Shown: positions 51,994-60,850 of the stretch, piece after piece
Numbering within the stretch: the first letter of the stretch is position 1
How the letters are laid out: the number at the start of each line of letters is the position of its first letter
NCBI RefSeq assembly: GCF_039851965.1
Contig: NZ_CP156674.1
Coordinates: 3,410,001-3,474,000 of the forward strand
Source of the DNA: Pseudalkalibacillus hwajinpoensis
GTDB taxonomy: Bacteria > Bacillota > Bacilli > Bacillales > Guptibacillaceae
DNA length: 64,000 nucleotides
Direction of reading: 5' to 3'
Program-made: the position numbers and the translations under genes
The notes under the pieces: model-generated
Database searches by the model: none
Told to the model about the DNA's origin: nothing
What the model saw: the letters and a program-made list of their open reading frames with translations, nothing else

Positions 51994-54345
51994 TTGCAAA
52001 AAAGAGTGTTACGGTTACTTGAATATGACAAAGTTAAAGAACGACTTGGTAAACACGTCTCATCCTCACTAGGGAAACAAAAAACTGAACAGTTAGTCCC
52101 GCTTTTTACGCTTGAGGAAGTAAAACATCAGCTTGAGGGTACGGACGAGGGACGAAGGGTTATTCGCTTACGTGGTCACGCACCATTAGGTGGAATTCGA
52201 GATATCCGTCAGAGTGTTAAACGAGCTGAGATCGGGGGCATGCTTAATCCATCAGAATTATTGGATATTTCCAGTACTATTTATGGTGGACGCAGGTTAA
52301 AAACCTTCCTTGAAAACATGATTGAAGATGGAGTGGAACTCCCTCTTTTTGGAGATCTTGTCGGTCAGATCATGAATGAAACTGAGCTAGAACAGGAAAT
52401 CAATGCCTGTATCGACCAGGACGGTGAACTGCTCGATTCAGCAAGTGATGCCCTGCGCCGGATCCGTACACAGTTACGAAGCTTTGAATCACGCGTTCGT
52501 GAAAAGCTTGAAAGCTTAATTCGATCTTCAAGCACCCGGAAAATGCTATCTGACGCACTCATAACCATTCGTAATGAACGCTACGTTATTCCTGTTAAGC
52601 AGGAGTACAGAGGCTCGTTTGGCGGTATGATTCATGATCAATCTTCTTCTGGTGCGACGTTGTTTATAGAACCACAATCTGTTGTATCAATAAACAACCA
52701 GTTGAAAGAAGTGAAGGTAAAAGAAAAGCTTGAAATTGAGCGCATTCTAACCGAATTAACAGGACATGTTGCAGAATCCTCTGAAACGTTGCGTCACAAT
52801 GTAGACATTCTGGCGGATATTGATTTTATTTTTGCGCGCGCAGGATACGCCAACGAATTGAAAGCAACGAAGCCTTCGATGAACGATGAAGGAGAATTTG
52901 AGATTAAACAGGGGAGACATCCACTCCTTCCACAGGATGAAGTAGTACCATCGTCGCTTTATCTAGGACAAGATTATTCATCACTTGTCATTACGGGGCC
53001 TAATACCGGTGGTAAAACGGTTACTTTAAAAACAGCAGGGTTATTAACATTGATGGCACAATCAGGCTTACATATCCCTGCTGATGAAGGATCGACGATG
53101 TCTGTATTTCAACAAATCTTTGCTGATATTGGTGATGAACAATCAATCGAGCAAAGTTTAAGTACGTTTTCTTCTCATATGACGAACATCGTCCATATTT
53201 TGAAAAACATTGATCAAAACAGCCTTGTTCTATTTGATGAGCTTGGTGCCGGAACTGATCCTCAGGAAGGGGCAGCACTTGCTATATCCATACTTGACTA
53301 TGTCTATAACCGAGGCGCAAGAGTAATTGCGACAACACATTATAGTGAGCTAAAAGCTTATGCTTATAATCGAGAAGGGGTAATGAATGCCAGTGTAGAA
53401 TTTGATGTAGAGACGCTTCGTCCAACTTATCGTCTCCTCATTGGTGTTCCCGGCCGAAGCAATGCGTTCGAAATTTCAAGGCGCCTAGGCTTGATGGATG
53501 ATATTATTGAAGATGCACGTTCTCAGATTTCAAGTGAAAGCAATAAGGTAGATCGAATGATTTCTTCTCTTGAGGATAGCCAGAAACAAGCCGAGTTGGA
53601 TCGACAGGGTGCATCTGAACTTCGAAAAGAAGCAGAGTCGTTGAAGGACGACCTTAAAACTCAACTTGCAAAGTTTGAAAAACAGCGTGAACGTCTATTT
53701 GAAGAAGCAGAACAAAAGGCGGCTGAAGAGGTTGAAAAAGCACAAGAGCAGGCGAAGAAAATCATTCATGATCTTCGGACGTTCCAGCGCGGCGATGTCA
53801 AGGAACATCAATTGATTGATGCACAGAAGCAGCTTGAAGATGCTAAGCCAGAACTTCGATCCAAGAAGCCGGCTCAAAAGAAAGGTAAAGGTAAAGCTAA
53901 ATCTTATCAACCTGGTGATGAAGTAAAGGTCATCAGCTTTAATCAAAAAGGCCATATCGTTGAACCGGTCGGGAAAAATGAATACCAGGTTCAGCTTGGA
54001 ATAATGAAAATGAATGTAAAAGCGAAAGATCTTGAGCCAATAAAATCAAAACCTGAAGTAGAACGTAAACCGTTCGTTACGGTAAGGGGTAGTGATAGCC
54101 GGGTAAAAACCGAGCTTGATTTACGAGGGAAACGATACGAAGATGCCCAGGTAGAAGTGGAACGTTATATTGATGATGCCCTTCTAGCTGGATACAATCA
54201 GGTATCCATTATTCACGGTAAAGGAACAGGGGCCCTTAGGAAAGGTGTTCATGAATGGCTTAAACGGCATTCTCGAGTGAAAAACCTTCGAATGGGTGGT
54301 ATGAATGAAGGCGGCGGTGGCGTGACCGTTGTGGAATTGAAGTAG
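51994..54345 (+). CDS. mutS2: Endonuclease MutS2
   Basis: MutS paralogue that lacks the mismatch-recognition domain and acts on branched DNA or collided ribosomes in recent work. It has the MutS core/clamp, the ATPase with Walker A GPNTGGKT (starting near residue 335) and Walker B SLVLFDELGAGTDP, a long coiled coil rich in Glu/Lys/Gln (about 520-620), and a C-terminal Smr nuclease domain (ELDLRGKRYEDAQVEVERYI and IIHGKGTGALRKGV). Length 783. Start is TTG with AGGAGGAAC upstream. Confidence 0.95.
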   Translation: MQKRVLRLLEYDKVKERLGKHVSSSLGKQKTEQLVPLFTLEEVKHQLEGTDEGRRVIRLRGHAPLGGIRDIRQSVKRAEIGGMLNPSELLDISSTIYGGRRLKTFLENMIEDGVELPLFGDLVGQIMNETELEQEINACIDQDGELLDSASDALRRIRTQLRSFESRVREKLESLIRSSSTRKMLSDALITIRNERYVIPVKQEYRGSFGGMIHDQSSSGATLFIEPQSVVSINNQLKEVKVKEKLEIERILTELTGHVAESSETLRHNVDILADIDFIFARAGYANELKATKPSMNDEGEFEIKQGRHPLLPQDEVVPSSLYLGQDYSSLVITGPNTGGKTVTLKTAGLLTLMAQSGLHIPADEGSTMSVFQQIFADIGDEQSIEQSLSTFSSHMTNIVHILKNIDQNSLVLFDELGAGTDPQEGAALAISILDYVYNRGARVIATTHYSELKAYAYNREGVMNASVEFDVETLRPTYRLLIGVPGRSNAFEISRRLGLMDDIIEDARSQISSESNKVDRMISSLEDSQKQAELDRQGASELRKEAESLKDDLKTQLAKFEKQRERLFEEAEQKAAEEVEKAQEQAKKIIHDLRTFQRGDVKEHQLIDAQKQLEDAKPELRSKKPAQKKGKGKAKSYQPGDEVKVISFNQKGHIVEPVGKNEYQVQLGIMKMNVKAKDLEPIKSKPEVERKPFVTVRGSDSRVKTELDLRGKRYEDAQVEVERYIDDALLAGYNQVSIIHGKGTGALRKGVHEWLKRHSRVKNLRMGGMNEGGGGVTVVELK

Positions 54346-54362
54346 AGAAAGGAATTATCATA

Positions 54363-54770
54363 ATGGAACAATTATGGGAGAGTGTAGCTTTTCAAACAGC
54401 CGCAAATTACAGTGTTGTGATTGTCTGCATGATTGTTTTTCTTTCATTATTTGAATTTGTTACTTCCTATCGAAACTGGGAGGAAATTCAGAAAGGAAAT
54501 CTTGCTGTAGCGATGGCTACAGGGGGTAAAATTTTTGGAATCGCCAATATCTTTCGATTTTCAATAGAGCACAATGATTCTCTTGTAACAATGATGGGCT
54601 GGGGAGTATTTGGTTTTGTTCTACTTTTAATTGGCTACTTTACTTTCGAATTTTTGACGCCTAAATTTAGAATTGATAAAGAAATTGCGGCAGATAATCG
54701 TGCCGTTGGTTTTATTTCTATGGTAATATCGATTGGCCTATCTTTTGTGATTGGGGCAGGCATTTCATAA
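54363..54770 (+). CDS. yshE: DUF350 family membrane protein (YshE-like)
   Basis: A 135-residue protein with four hydrophobic segments in two DUF350 repeats; EIQKGNLAVAMATGGKIFGIAN is the family signature. Function is unknown. It begins 17 bases after mutS2 and is followed, 12 bases later, by a 27-residue membrane peptide, so the three are probably one transcript. Confidence 0.86.
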   Translation: MEQLWESVAFQTAANYSVVIVCMIVFLSLFEFVTSYRNWEEIQKGNLAVAMATGGKIFGIANIFRFSIEHNDSLVTMMGWGVFGFVLLLIGYFTFEFLTPKFRIDKEIAADNRAVGFISMVISIGLSFVIGAGIS

Positions 54771-54782
54771 GGGGAGCATAGA

Positions 54783-54866
54783 ATGGAAACGTTATGGAAA
54801 GTTCTAATAGTTGTCTCTGGCATATTTTTTATTGCCGGTATAATTTATTTAATTTATTTTGTTTAA
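54783..54866 (+). CDS. Putative 27-residue single-span membrane peptide
   Basis: A very short frame: METLWKVLIVVSGIFFIAGI, then IYLIYFV and TAA. It is almost wholly one hydrophobic helix after a short N-terminus. AAGGGGAG lies seven bases upstream of the ATG, and a terminator starts five bases after the stop, so a ribosome site and transcript end both frame it exactly. It may be an accessory subunit of the adjacent DUF350 protein. Too short for normal gene callers. Evidence is positional and compositional only. Confidence 0.62.
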   Translation: METLWKVLIVVSGIFFIAGIIYLIYFV

Positions 54867-54870
54867 TGCA

Positions 54871-54899
54871 AAAGACAGGTGAGTAGCCTGTCTTTTTAT
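54871..54899 (+). terminator. Terminator after the 27-residue peptide
   Basis: AAAGACAGG / CCTGTCTTT with a TGAGTAG loop and then TT. Confidence 0.88.
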
Positions 54900-55011
54900 G
54901 TTGAGAAAAAGTATTTTGATTGGTGTTTTTATTATTAGTTTGAAAGCTTGTCACTAATATTCCGACGAAAAATGCCAATGTATTCAAAAAAATCAAAAAA
55001 AGATAGGATAA

Positions 55012-55032
55012 TTTAAGCGTTTTCATTATAAT
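55012..55032 (+). promoter_or_regulatory. cre site adjoining the lcfA -10
   Basis: TTTAAGCGTTTTCA (55012-55025) matches the CcpA consensus at 13 of 14 positions and ends one base before a perfect -10 TATAAT (55027-55032). CcpA bound here would block polymerase. No FadR palindrome like that at 56963 is seen in this leader. Confidence 0.68.
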
Positions 55033-55089
55033 TATCATATAGAGAGAATTAGGGTTTGGAAGGAGTAGTGAAAGGGAGGTTGACGATTG

Positions 55090-56781
55090 ATGACGAAAAT
55101 CACCGAAAAAGAATGGTTTCACTATTACCAGGATGGGGTGCCAACGTCAATTGACTATGAAGATAAACCGCTTCATGCTTATTTAATTGATGCCGCTTCA
55201 AAGCACCCTGAGAAAAAAGCCGTTCATTTTCTTGGAAAAGAACTTACTTTTCATGAACTACTTAATCGCTCAAAGCGTCTCGCCAATTCCTTGCGAGATC
55301 ATGGTCTAGTAAAAGGTGGGCGTGTTTCAATTATGCTACCGAATTGTCCCCAGGCTGTCATTAGCTATTATGCTGTGTTAATGGCAGGTGGTGTTGTTGT
55401 TCAAACGAATCCACTTTATATGGAACGTGAGCTCGAGCATCAGCTAACAGACTCGAAAACGAATATGATGATTTGTCTTGATCTTGTGCTACCAAAAGTA
55501 TTGAAAGTAAAAGAGAAGACAGAACTTGAGCATATTATTGTAACAAAAATTCAAGACTATTTACCTTTTCCTAAAAACCTTCTTTACCCGCTCGTTCAAA
55601 AGCAGAAGAAGCAGGGTTTGCTTGTTGAGTTGCCCTCCACTGATGAGATACACACCTTTCAAGATTGGGTTACAAATGGTAGGGACGATGACCTTGAGAT
55701 TAACGTGAATCCGAAAGAAGATCTTGCCCTTCTTCAATATACTGGAGGAACGACAGGTTTAGCAAAAGGGGTTATGCTCACCCATTACAACCTTGTAGTC
55801 AATACGATGCAGTGCAAGAGCTGGATTCGAGATGCGAAATATGGTGAGGAACGTGTGCTAGGTATTCTTCCATTTTTCCACGTTTACGGTATGACGTGTG
55901 TTATGAATTTATCGATCATGTATGCTGCCAAAATGATTATCCTTCCTAAATTCGAACCGAAAGATACCTTAAAGGCTATACAAAAGCAAAAGCCGACGCT
56001 ATTCCCAGGTGCTCCAACCATCTACATCTCACTATTAAATGACCCAGAAATTGATCGATATGATTTATCATCAATTAAAGCCTGTATTAGCGGCTCGGCA
56101 CCACTTCCTATTGAAGTACAACAGAAGTTTCAGGAGAAAATCAGTGGCCGTCTTGTAGAAGGGTATGGGTTAACAGAGTCATCCCCTGTAACGCATTCGA
56201 ATCCACTCGATGGTACGGTTATTGGAAGTATCGGGGTACCATGGCCCGACACTGACGCAAAAATTATCACTCCAACAGATGAAGAAGCTGCCCTGAAAGA
56301 AATTGGGGAGCTTATTGTAAAAGGACCTCAGGTGATGAAGGGTTATTGGAATCGCCCAGATGAGACTGCGGCGGTATTAAAAGACGGCTGGCTTTACACT
56401 GGTGATATGGCCTACCGTGATGAAAAAGGTTACTTTTATGTTGTTGATCGTAAGAAGGATATGATTATCGCGGGAGGCTACAACATATATCCACGTGAGG
56501 TTGAGGAAATCCTGTATGAGCACCCCTCTATACAGGAAACAGTGGTTATCGGAGTACCAGACGCCTATCGGGGAGAAACAGTCAAAGCATTCGTCGTTTT
56601 GAAAAATAAAGCAACTGTAACGGAAGAAGAATTGAATCAGCATTGTCGTCGATTTCTTGCTGCGTATAAGGTCCCGCGTCTCTATGAGTTCCGTAATGAA
56701 CTTCCGAAAACAACTGTTGGGAAGATTCTGCGCCGCGTTCTTGTCGATGAGGAGAAGGAAAACAGAAACCAATCGCTTTAG
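55090..56781 (+). CDS. lcfA: Long-chain fatty-acid--CoA ligase
   Basis: Activates fatty acids with ATP and CoA for beta-oxidation. The AMP-binding motif LQYTGGTTGLAKGVMLTH, the adenylation GYGLTESSPVTH and the C-terminal hinge and lysine (DRKKDMIIAGGYNIYPREVEE, PKTTVGKILRR) are all present. The 563-residue protein is close to B. subtilis LcfA. ATG 55090 is ten bases after AGGGAGG; a TTG directly before is also possible. It heads the lcfA-fadR-fadB-etfB-etfA cluster. A terminator overlaps its stop codon. Confidence 0.95.
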   Translation: MTKITEKEWFHYYQDGVPTSIDYEDKPLHAYLIDAASKHPEKKAVHFLGKELTFHELLNRSKRLANSLRDHGLVKGGRVSIMLPNCPQAVISYYAVLMAGGVVVQTNPLYMERELEHQLTDSKTNMMICLDLVLPKVLKVKEKTELEHIIVTKIQDYLPFPKNLLYPLVQKQKKQGLLVELPSTDEIHTFQDWVTNGRDDDLEINVNPKEDLALLQYTGGTTGLAKGVMLTHYNLVVNTMQCKSWIRDAKYGEERVLGILPFFHVYGMTCVMNLSIMYAAKMIILPKFEPKDTLKAIQKQKPTLFPGAPTIYISLLNDPEIDRYDLSSIKACISGSAPLPIEVQQKFQEKISGRLVEGYGLTESSPVTHSNPLDGTVIGSIGVPWPDTDAKIITPTDEEAALKEIGELIVKGPQVMKGYWNRPDETAAVLKDGWLYTGDMAYRDEKGYFYVVDRKKDMIIAGGYNIYPREVEEILYEHPSIQETVVIGVPDAYRGETVKAFVVLKNKATVTEEELNQHCRRFLAAYKVPRLYEFRNELPKTTVGKILRRVLVDEEKENRNQSL

Positions 56782-56800
56782 CGATTGGTTTCTCACCATT
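56764..56800 (+). terminator. Terminator overlapping the lcfA stop
   Basis: AGAAACCAATCGC / GCGATTGGTTTCT make a perfect 13-bp stem with a TTTA loop that contains part of the stop codon. The following T-run is weak, so partial readthrough into fadR is likely. Confidence 0.7.
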
Positions 56801-56921
56801 TATGCTACACAGAAAAATAAATTAATATTCTGGAAAAATTCGCACATTTCAGCTTATTGTGGTATGATGAATTTGCGAAAAACTCCGTATTCTAATCGAG
56901 CGCTCGTTCAGAAATCTTATA

Positions 56922-56951
56922 TTGACAGCAGCACTCTTGTATCGCTACAAT
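56922..56951 (+). promoter_or_regulatory. Promoter of fadR-fadB-etfBA
   Basis: A perfect -35 TTGACA (56922-56927), an 18-base spacer and TACAAT (56946-56951). Confidence 0.78.
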
Positions 56952-56962
56952 ATAAATAGTTT

Positions 56963-56982
56963 ATGAATGAATACTCATTCAT
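56963..56982 (+). promoter_or_regulatory. FadR (TetR-type) operator
   Basis: ATGAATGAATACTCATTCAT fits the Bacillus FadR box WTGAATGAMTANTNATTCAW at every position. It begins about 5 bases after the predicted start point, so bound FadR would block transcription of its own operon until long-chain acyl-CoA releases it. Confidence 0.85.
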
Positions 56983-57021
56983 TTTGAGCGAGTGGCGGAA
57001 AAAGAATAAAGGAGAACTCAC

Positions 57022-57615
57022 ATGGTAGATAAGGGAAAAAAAAGGGGTCCGAAGTACGATAAAATCATTGATGCCGCTGTCGTGGTTATTGCACAAAATG
57101 GTTACCATCAGGCGCAGGTATCAAAGATAGCAAGGGAAGCCGGTGTGGCAGATGGCACCATTTATCTATACTTCAAAAATAAAGAAGACCTGCTGATTTC
57201 ATTATTCCAAAAGAAAATGGGCAGTTTTATCGACAAAACAGAAGAGCAAATCTCACGTAAAGATAATGCAATGGATAAATTATTTACGCTGATTGATATG
57301 CACTTCAAACACCTTGGATCTGATTATCAGCTTGCTATTGTTACTCAATTGGAGTTAAGGCAAACGAACAAAGCGCTTCGAGCCCAGATCGGTGAAGTGT
57401 TGAAGAAATATCTTACTCTGGTTGATCACATTCTTTATGAAGGCATTAAATCAGGGCTGTTTATAGAAGAGCTGGACATTCGGCTGGCCAGACAGATGAT
57501 TTTCGGTACGTTAGATGAAACTGTAACCAACTGGGTCATGAAGGATCATAAGTTCGAACTGGAACCACTTGCAAAGCCGCTTCACAATTTGTTGATTAAC
57601 GGCTTGAGCAAATAA
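57022..57615 (+). CDS. fadR: TetR-family fatty-acid degradation repressor FadR
   Basis: Repressor of beta-oxidation genes that senses long-chain acyl-CoA in Bacillus. The N-terminal TetR helix-turn-helix runs to about residue 55 (IIDAAVVVIAQNGYHQAQVS then GVADGTIYLYFKNKEDLL); the remainder is an all-helical ligand domain. Length 197. AAAGGAG precedes the ATG. Its operator lies in its own leader, so it is probably autoregulated together with fadB and etfBA. Confidence 0.94.
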   Translation: MVDKGKKRGPKYDKIIDAAVVVIAQNGYHQAQVSKIAREAGVADGTIYLYFKNKEDLLISLFQKKMGSFIDKTEEQISRKDNAMDKLFTLIDMHFKHLGSDYQLAIVTQLELRQTNKALRAQIGEVLKKYLTLVDHILYEGIKSGLFIEELDIRLARQMIFGTLDETVTNWVMKDHKFELEPLAKPLHNLLINGLSK

Positions 57616-57667
57616 AATGATGTCCCGGCGTTGACCGGGACCATCACGATGTGAGAGGAGTGGAGAA

Positions 57668-58441
57668 GTGGAATTTATTAAGTTATCTAAAGAGAACCGG
57701 GTAGCGCATGTCACCTTGAATCGCCCACCAGCTAACGCGGTTGCATCTGATGTTTTAAGAGAGTTATCAGAGATTCTAGGTGAGATTGAGCAGGATCCCG
57801 AGTCAAAAGTTATTTTATTATCGGGTGAAGGAAGGTTTTTTTCAGCCGGGGCCGATATTAAAGAATTTACAACTGTAGACAGTGAAGAGGGTTTTGCTGA
57901 TTTAGGTGGTTTTGGCCAGCAGCTTTTCGATAAAATGGAAGCGTTCCCAAAACCGATAATAGCAGCTATCCACGGCGCTGCACTTGGGGGTGGACTTGAG
58001 CTTGCGATGGCCTGTCACATTCGTCTGGTGACAGAAAGTGCAAAGCTTGGACTTCCTGAGCTTCAACTTGGTCTTGTTCCGGGATTTGCGGGGACACAAA
58101 GATTACCGGCCCTTGTGGGTAAAGCAAAGGCTACTGAAATGCTTCTCACAAGTGATCCGATTTCAGGTAGTGAGGCGGTATCAGCTGGACTTGCTAATCA
58201 AGTTTATAGTGAGGATGAACTCCTTCCAAAGGCAAAAGAACTTGCTGAAAAGATCGCCTTAAAAAGCGCTGTGGCAATCAACTATGCACTTAAGCTTCTC
58301 ACCTACTCAAAATCTGCGCATTTTGATGAAGGTGTTAGGAAAGAAAGAGAGTATTTTGGCAAAGCATTTGCTTCTCACGATGGACAGGAAGGAATTCGTG
58401 CTTTTATTGAGAAGCGAAAGCCAGATTTTAAAGACAAATAA
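57668..58441 (+). CDS. fadB: Enoyl-CoA hydratase
   Basis: Crotonase-fold hydratase of beta-oxidation, 257 residues. Visible are the oxyanion-hole segments (SGEGRFFSAGADIKEF and IHGAALGGGLELAMACH) and the catalytic glutamates around LPELQLGLVPGFAGTQRLP. Start is GTG with GAGGAGTGG upstream; a 10-bp hairpin with one bulge lies just before the ribosome site. B. subtilis FadB in this operon is this size, unlike the large multifunctional E. coli FadB. Confidence 0.93.
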   Translation: MEFIKLSKENRVAHVTLNRPPANAVASDVLRELSEILGEIEQDPESKVILLSGEGRFFSAGADIKEFTTVDSEEGFADLGGFGQQLFDKMEAFPKPIIAAIHGAALGGGLELAMACHIRLVTESAKLGLPELQLGLVPGFAGTQRLPALVGKAKATEMLLTSDPISGSEAVSAGLANQVYSEDELLPKAKELAEKIALKSAVAINYALKLLTYSKSAHFDEGVRKEREYFGKAFASHDGQEGIRAFIEKRKPDFKDK

Positions 58442-58470
58442 CCAGAAATATTTCAGGGAGGGATAAATAC

Positions 58471-59241
58471 ATGAATATTTATGTAATCATGAAGAGAACT
58501 TTTGATACAGAGGAAAAAATCGTTATCGAAAACGGGAAAATCAGTGAAGAAGGTGTCGAGTTCATCATTAACCCTTATGATGAGTACGCGATTGAAGAAG
58601 CGATTCAGCTTCGCGACGACCATGGTGGCGAAGTAACGGTAGTTAGTATTGGTGATGAAGAGGTTGAAAAAGAACTAAGAACAGCCCTCGCAATGGGAGC
58701 AGATAAAGCTGTCCTAATCAATAATGAAGAGCTCGATGATAGTGATCAGTATACAACAACTGCACTTCTTGCATCTTATTTCGAGGATAAAGAATACGAT
58801 ATTATCCTTGGGGGAAATGTATCCAACGATAACAGTACTGGGCAAATTGGACCACGCCTTGCAGAGAAACTTGGAATCGCTTACGTGACGACGATTACAA
58901 AACTTGATATTGATGGAATGACAGTGACAATGGAGCGAGATGTTGAAGGGGACATGGAAGTTGTTGAAGCTCAGCTTCCACTACTCGTTACAGCACAGCA
59001 GGGTCTTAATGAACCGCGTTATCCGTCGCTTCCAGGAATCATGAAGGCAAAGAAGAAGCCATTAGAAGAAATTGACTATGATGATCTTGACGTAAATGAC
59101 GACGAAATTGTGGCAAAAACAGAGACAGTTGAGCGTTATTTACCACCTAAGAAGGAAGCTGGGAAAGTTCTAGAGGGTGAAATTGGGGATCAAGTAGAAG
59201 AACTAGTAAAGTTGCTTCGTCAGGAAGCGAAAGTTATATAG
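58471..59241 (+). CDS. etfB: Electron transfer flavoprotein subunit beta
   Basis: Small subunit of the ETF dimer that carries electrons from acyl-CoA dehydrogenases. It starts MNIYVIMKRTFDTEEKI, contains the AMP-binding region and the ETF-beta signature near LPLLVTAQQGLNEPRYPSLPGIMKAKKKP (recognition loop). Length 256. GGGAGGG precedes the ATG; etfA starts 13 bases after the stop. Confidence 0.95.
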   Translation: MNIYVIMKRTFDTEEKIVIENGKISEEGVEFIINPYDEYAIEEAIQLRDDHGGEVTVVSIGDEEVEKELRTALAMGADKAVLINNEELDDSDQYTTTALLASYFEDKEYDIILGGNVSNDNSTGQIGPRLAEKLGIAYVTTITKLDIDGMTVTMERDVEGDMEVVEAQLPLLVTAQQGLNEPRYPSLPGIMKAKKKPLEEIDYDDLDVNDDEIVAKTETVERYLPPKKEAGKVLEGEIGDQVEELVKLLRQEAKVI

Positions 59242-59254
59242 GAGGGGTTCAGTT

Positions 59255-60232
59255 ATGGCTAAAAAAGTTCTCGTATTCGCAGAAACTCGTGATAATGAAT
59301 TACGAAATGTATCATTTGAAGCAATCGGTGCTGGTAAAGAAATCGCAGCGGGCGGTGAAGTTATCGTCGCAATAGCAGGAGATAGTGTGAGTGCTTTTAC
59401 GGATCACCTATTCCACTATGGAGCCGACCGTGTGATAAAAATTGAACATGAAAAGTTGAAAAACTATACAAGTGATGGATATGGACAGGCATTTATGCAG
59501 GTTGTTGAGTCTGTTGATCCAGATGCAATCCTCATGCCTCACACGTCGATGGGGAAAGATCTGGCTCCAAGGCTTGCTAGTAAGCTTGATGCAGGGCTTG
59601 TTTCAGATGCAACTGGTCTTGAGATTGATGGTGATGAAGTGATTTTCACACGACCAATCTATTCTGGTAAAGCGTTTGAGAAGAAGAAGGTTAAAGAAGG
59701 TGTTATTCTGGCAACAATTCGTCCAAATAATATCGCTGCGCTTGAGAAAGATGAGTCTCGATCCGGTGAGGTATATGAAGAAAGTGTCGACATCAAAGAC
59801 CTCCGTACGATTGTGAAAGAAGTTGTGCGTAAATCAACTTCAGGAGTGGATCTTTCCGAGGCAAAAATCATTGTTGCAGGTGGACGCGGCGTTAAAAGTG
59901 AAGAGGGATTTGAACCTCTTCAAGAGCTTGCTGATCTTTTAGGCGCTGCTGTAGGCGCTTCTCGCGGCGCATGTGATGCTGACTACTGTGATTATTCCCT
60001 ACAAATTGGGCAAACCGGGAAAGTTGTAACACCGGATCTTTATATTGCCTGTGGGATATCTGGTGCAATTCAGCATTTAGCAGGAATGTCAAACTCCAAA
60101 GTCATTGTAGCTATCAATAAAGATCCTGAAGCAAGTATCTTTAATGTTGCTGACTATGGAATTGTTGGGGATCTTTTTGAAGTCGTGCCCCTTCTAACTC
60201 AAGAATTCAAGAAAGTGCTTCAAACAAACTAA
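59255..60232 (+). CDS. etfA: Electron transfer flavoprotein subunit alpha
   Basis: Large ETF subunit. The N-terminal domain (to about 190) pairs with EtfB; the C-terminal FAD-binding domain has AGGRGVKSEEGFEPLQELA, GASRGACDADYC, QIGQTGKVVTPDLYIACGIS and AIQHLAGM. Length 325. It ends a transcript with a strong terminator. Electron acceptor (ETF-quinone oxidoreductase) is not in the window. Confidence 0.96.
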   Translation: MAKKVLVFAETRDNELRNVSFEAIGAGKEIAAGGEVIVAIAGDSVSAFTDHLFHYGADRVIKIEHEKLKNYTSDGYGQAFMQVVESVDPDAILMPHTSMGKDLAPRLASKLDAGLVSDATGLEIDGDEVIFTRPIYSGKAFEKKKVKEGVILATIRPNNIAALEKDESRSGEVYEESVDIKDLRTIVKEVVRKSTSGVDLSEAKIIVAGGRGVKSEEGFEPLQELADLLGAAVGASRGACDADYCDYSLQIGQTGKVVTPDLYIACGISGAIQHLAGMSNSKVIVAINKDPEASIFNVADYGIVGDLFEVVPLLTQEFKKVLQTN

Positions 60233-60235
60233 CGG

Positions 60236-60266
60236 AAAAGCGAGCTGAATTCAGCTCGCTTTTTTA
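60236..60266 (+). terminator. Intrinsic terminator after etfA
   Basis: AAAAGCGAGCTGAATTCAGC is part of a perfect 15-bp palindrome (centre GAATTC) followed by T6. Confidence 0.9.
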
Positions 60267-60471
60267 ATGAAGACTGATAGCAATACGTTATTACTAATCG
60301 TTTTATTTCTTGAATTTAGGGAAGAATGAACGTGAGTCAAAAAAATGGAATCCGTAAGAGTATTAATGATATACTCAATTTGTGCCAGTCATCAATCTGG
60401 CAGTTACACTGAGGCAACCGGCCTTAACCTGGTATTCTCAAGTGATAAATGTTTTAAGGAGGAATATACAA

Positions 60472-60783
60472 ATGGCTATCGTACACGCAACAGATCAAAG
60501 TTTCAATGAAGAAACAAGTGAAGGTTTAGTTCTTGCTGACTTCTGGGCACCATGGTGTGGCCCTTGTAAAATGATTGCGCCTGTTCTTGAAGAACTTGAC
60601 GCTGAAATGGCTGACGTAAAAGTTGTAAAGCTTGATGTTGATGAAAATCAGGAAACAGCAAGCAAGTTTGGTGTAATGAGCATTCCAACACTTCTAGTGT
60701 TTAAGAACGGGGAAGTTGTTGACCAGGTTGTTGGTTTCCAACCAAAAGAAGCTCTAGCACAAACGCTTTCTAAACATCAGTAA
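60472..60783 (+). CDS. trxA: Thioredoxin
   Basis: A general protein disulfide reductase of 103 residues, with redox pair Cys29-Cys32 in WAPWCGPCK and cis-proline in MSIPTLLVF. ATG 60472 follows AAGGAGGAA; the frame is open for 30 codons further upstream but this is leader sequence. The roughly 100-base leader contains GCCAG / CTGGC and a TATACT -10 candidate (60370-60375). A terminator follows. Confidence 0.97.
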   Translation: MAIVHATDQSFNEETSEGLVLADFWAPWCGPCKMIAPVLEELDAEMADVKVVKLDVDENQETASKFGVMSIPTLLVFKNGEVVDQVVGFQPKEALAQTLSKHQ

Positions 60784-60791
60784 ATAATTTG

Positions 60792-60832
60792 AAAATCACC
60801 CTGTCCTCTTTTGAGAGCAGGGTGATTTTTTT
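60792..60832 (+). terminator. Intrinsic terminator after trxA
   Basis: AAATCACCCTG / CAGGGTGATTT with an inner CTCT/AGAG stem, followed by T7. Confidence 0.9.
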
Positions 60833-60850
60833 AGTTCAGACGTTTGAACT

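Noticed and set aside
54829..55122. 97-codon minus-strand frame behind the 27-residue peptide
   Set aside because: It is A/T-rich low-complexity coding with no ribosome site, and it crosses a terminator, the lcfA promoter and the lcfA start.
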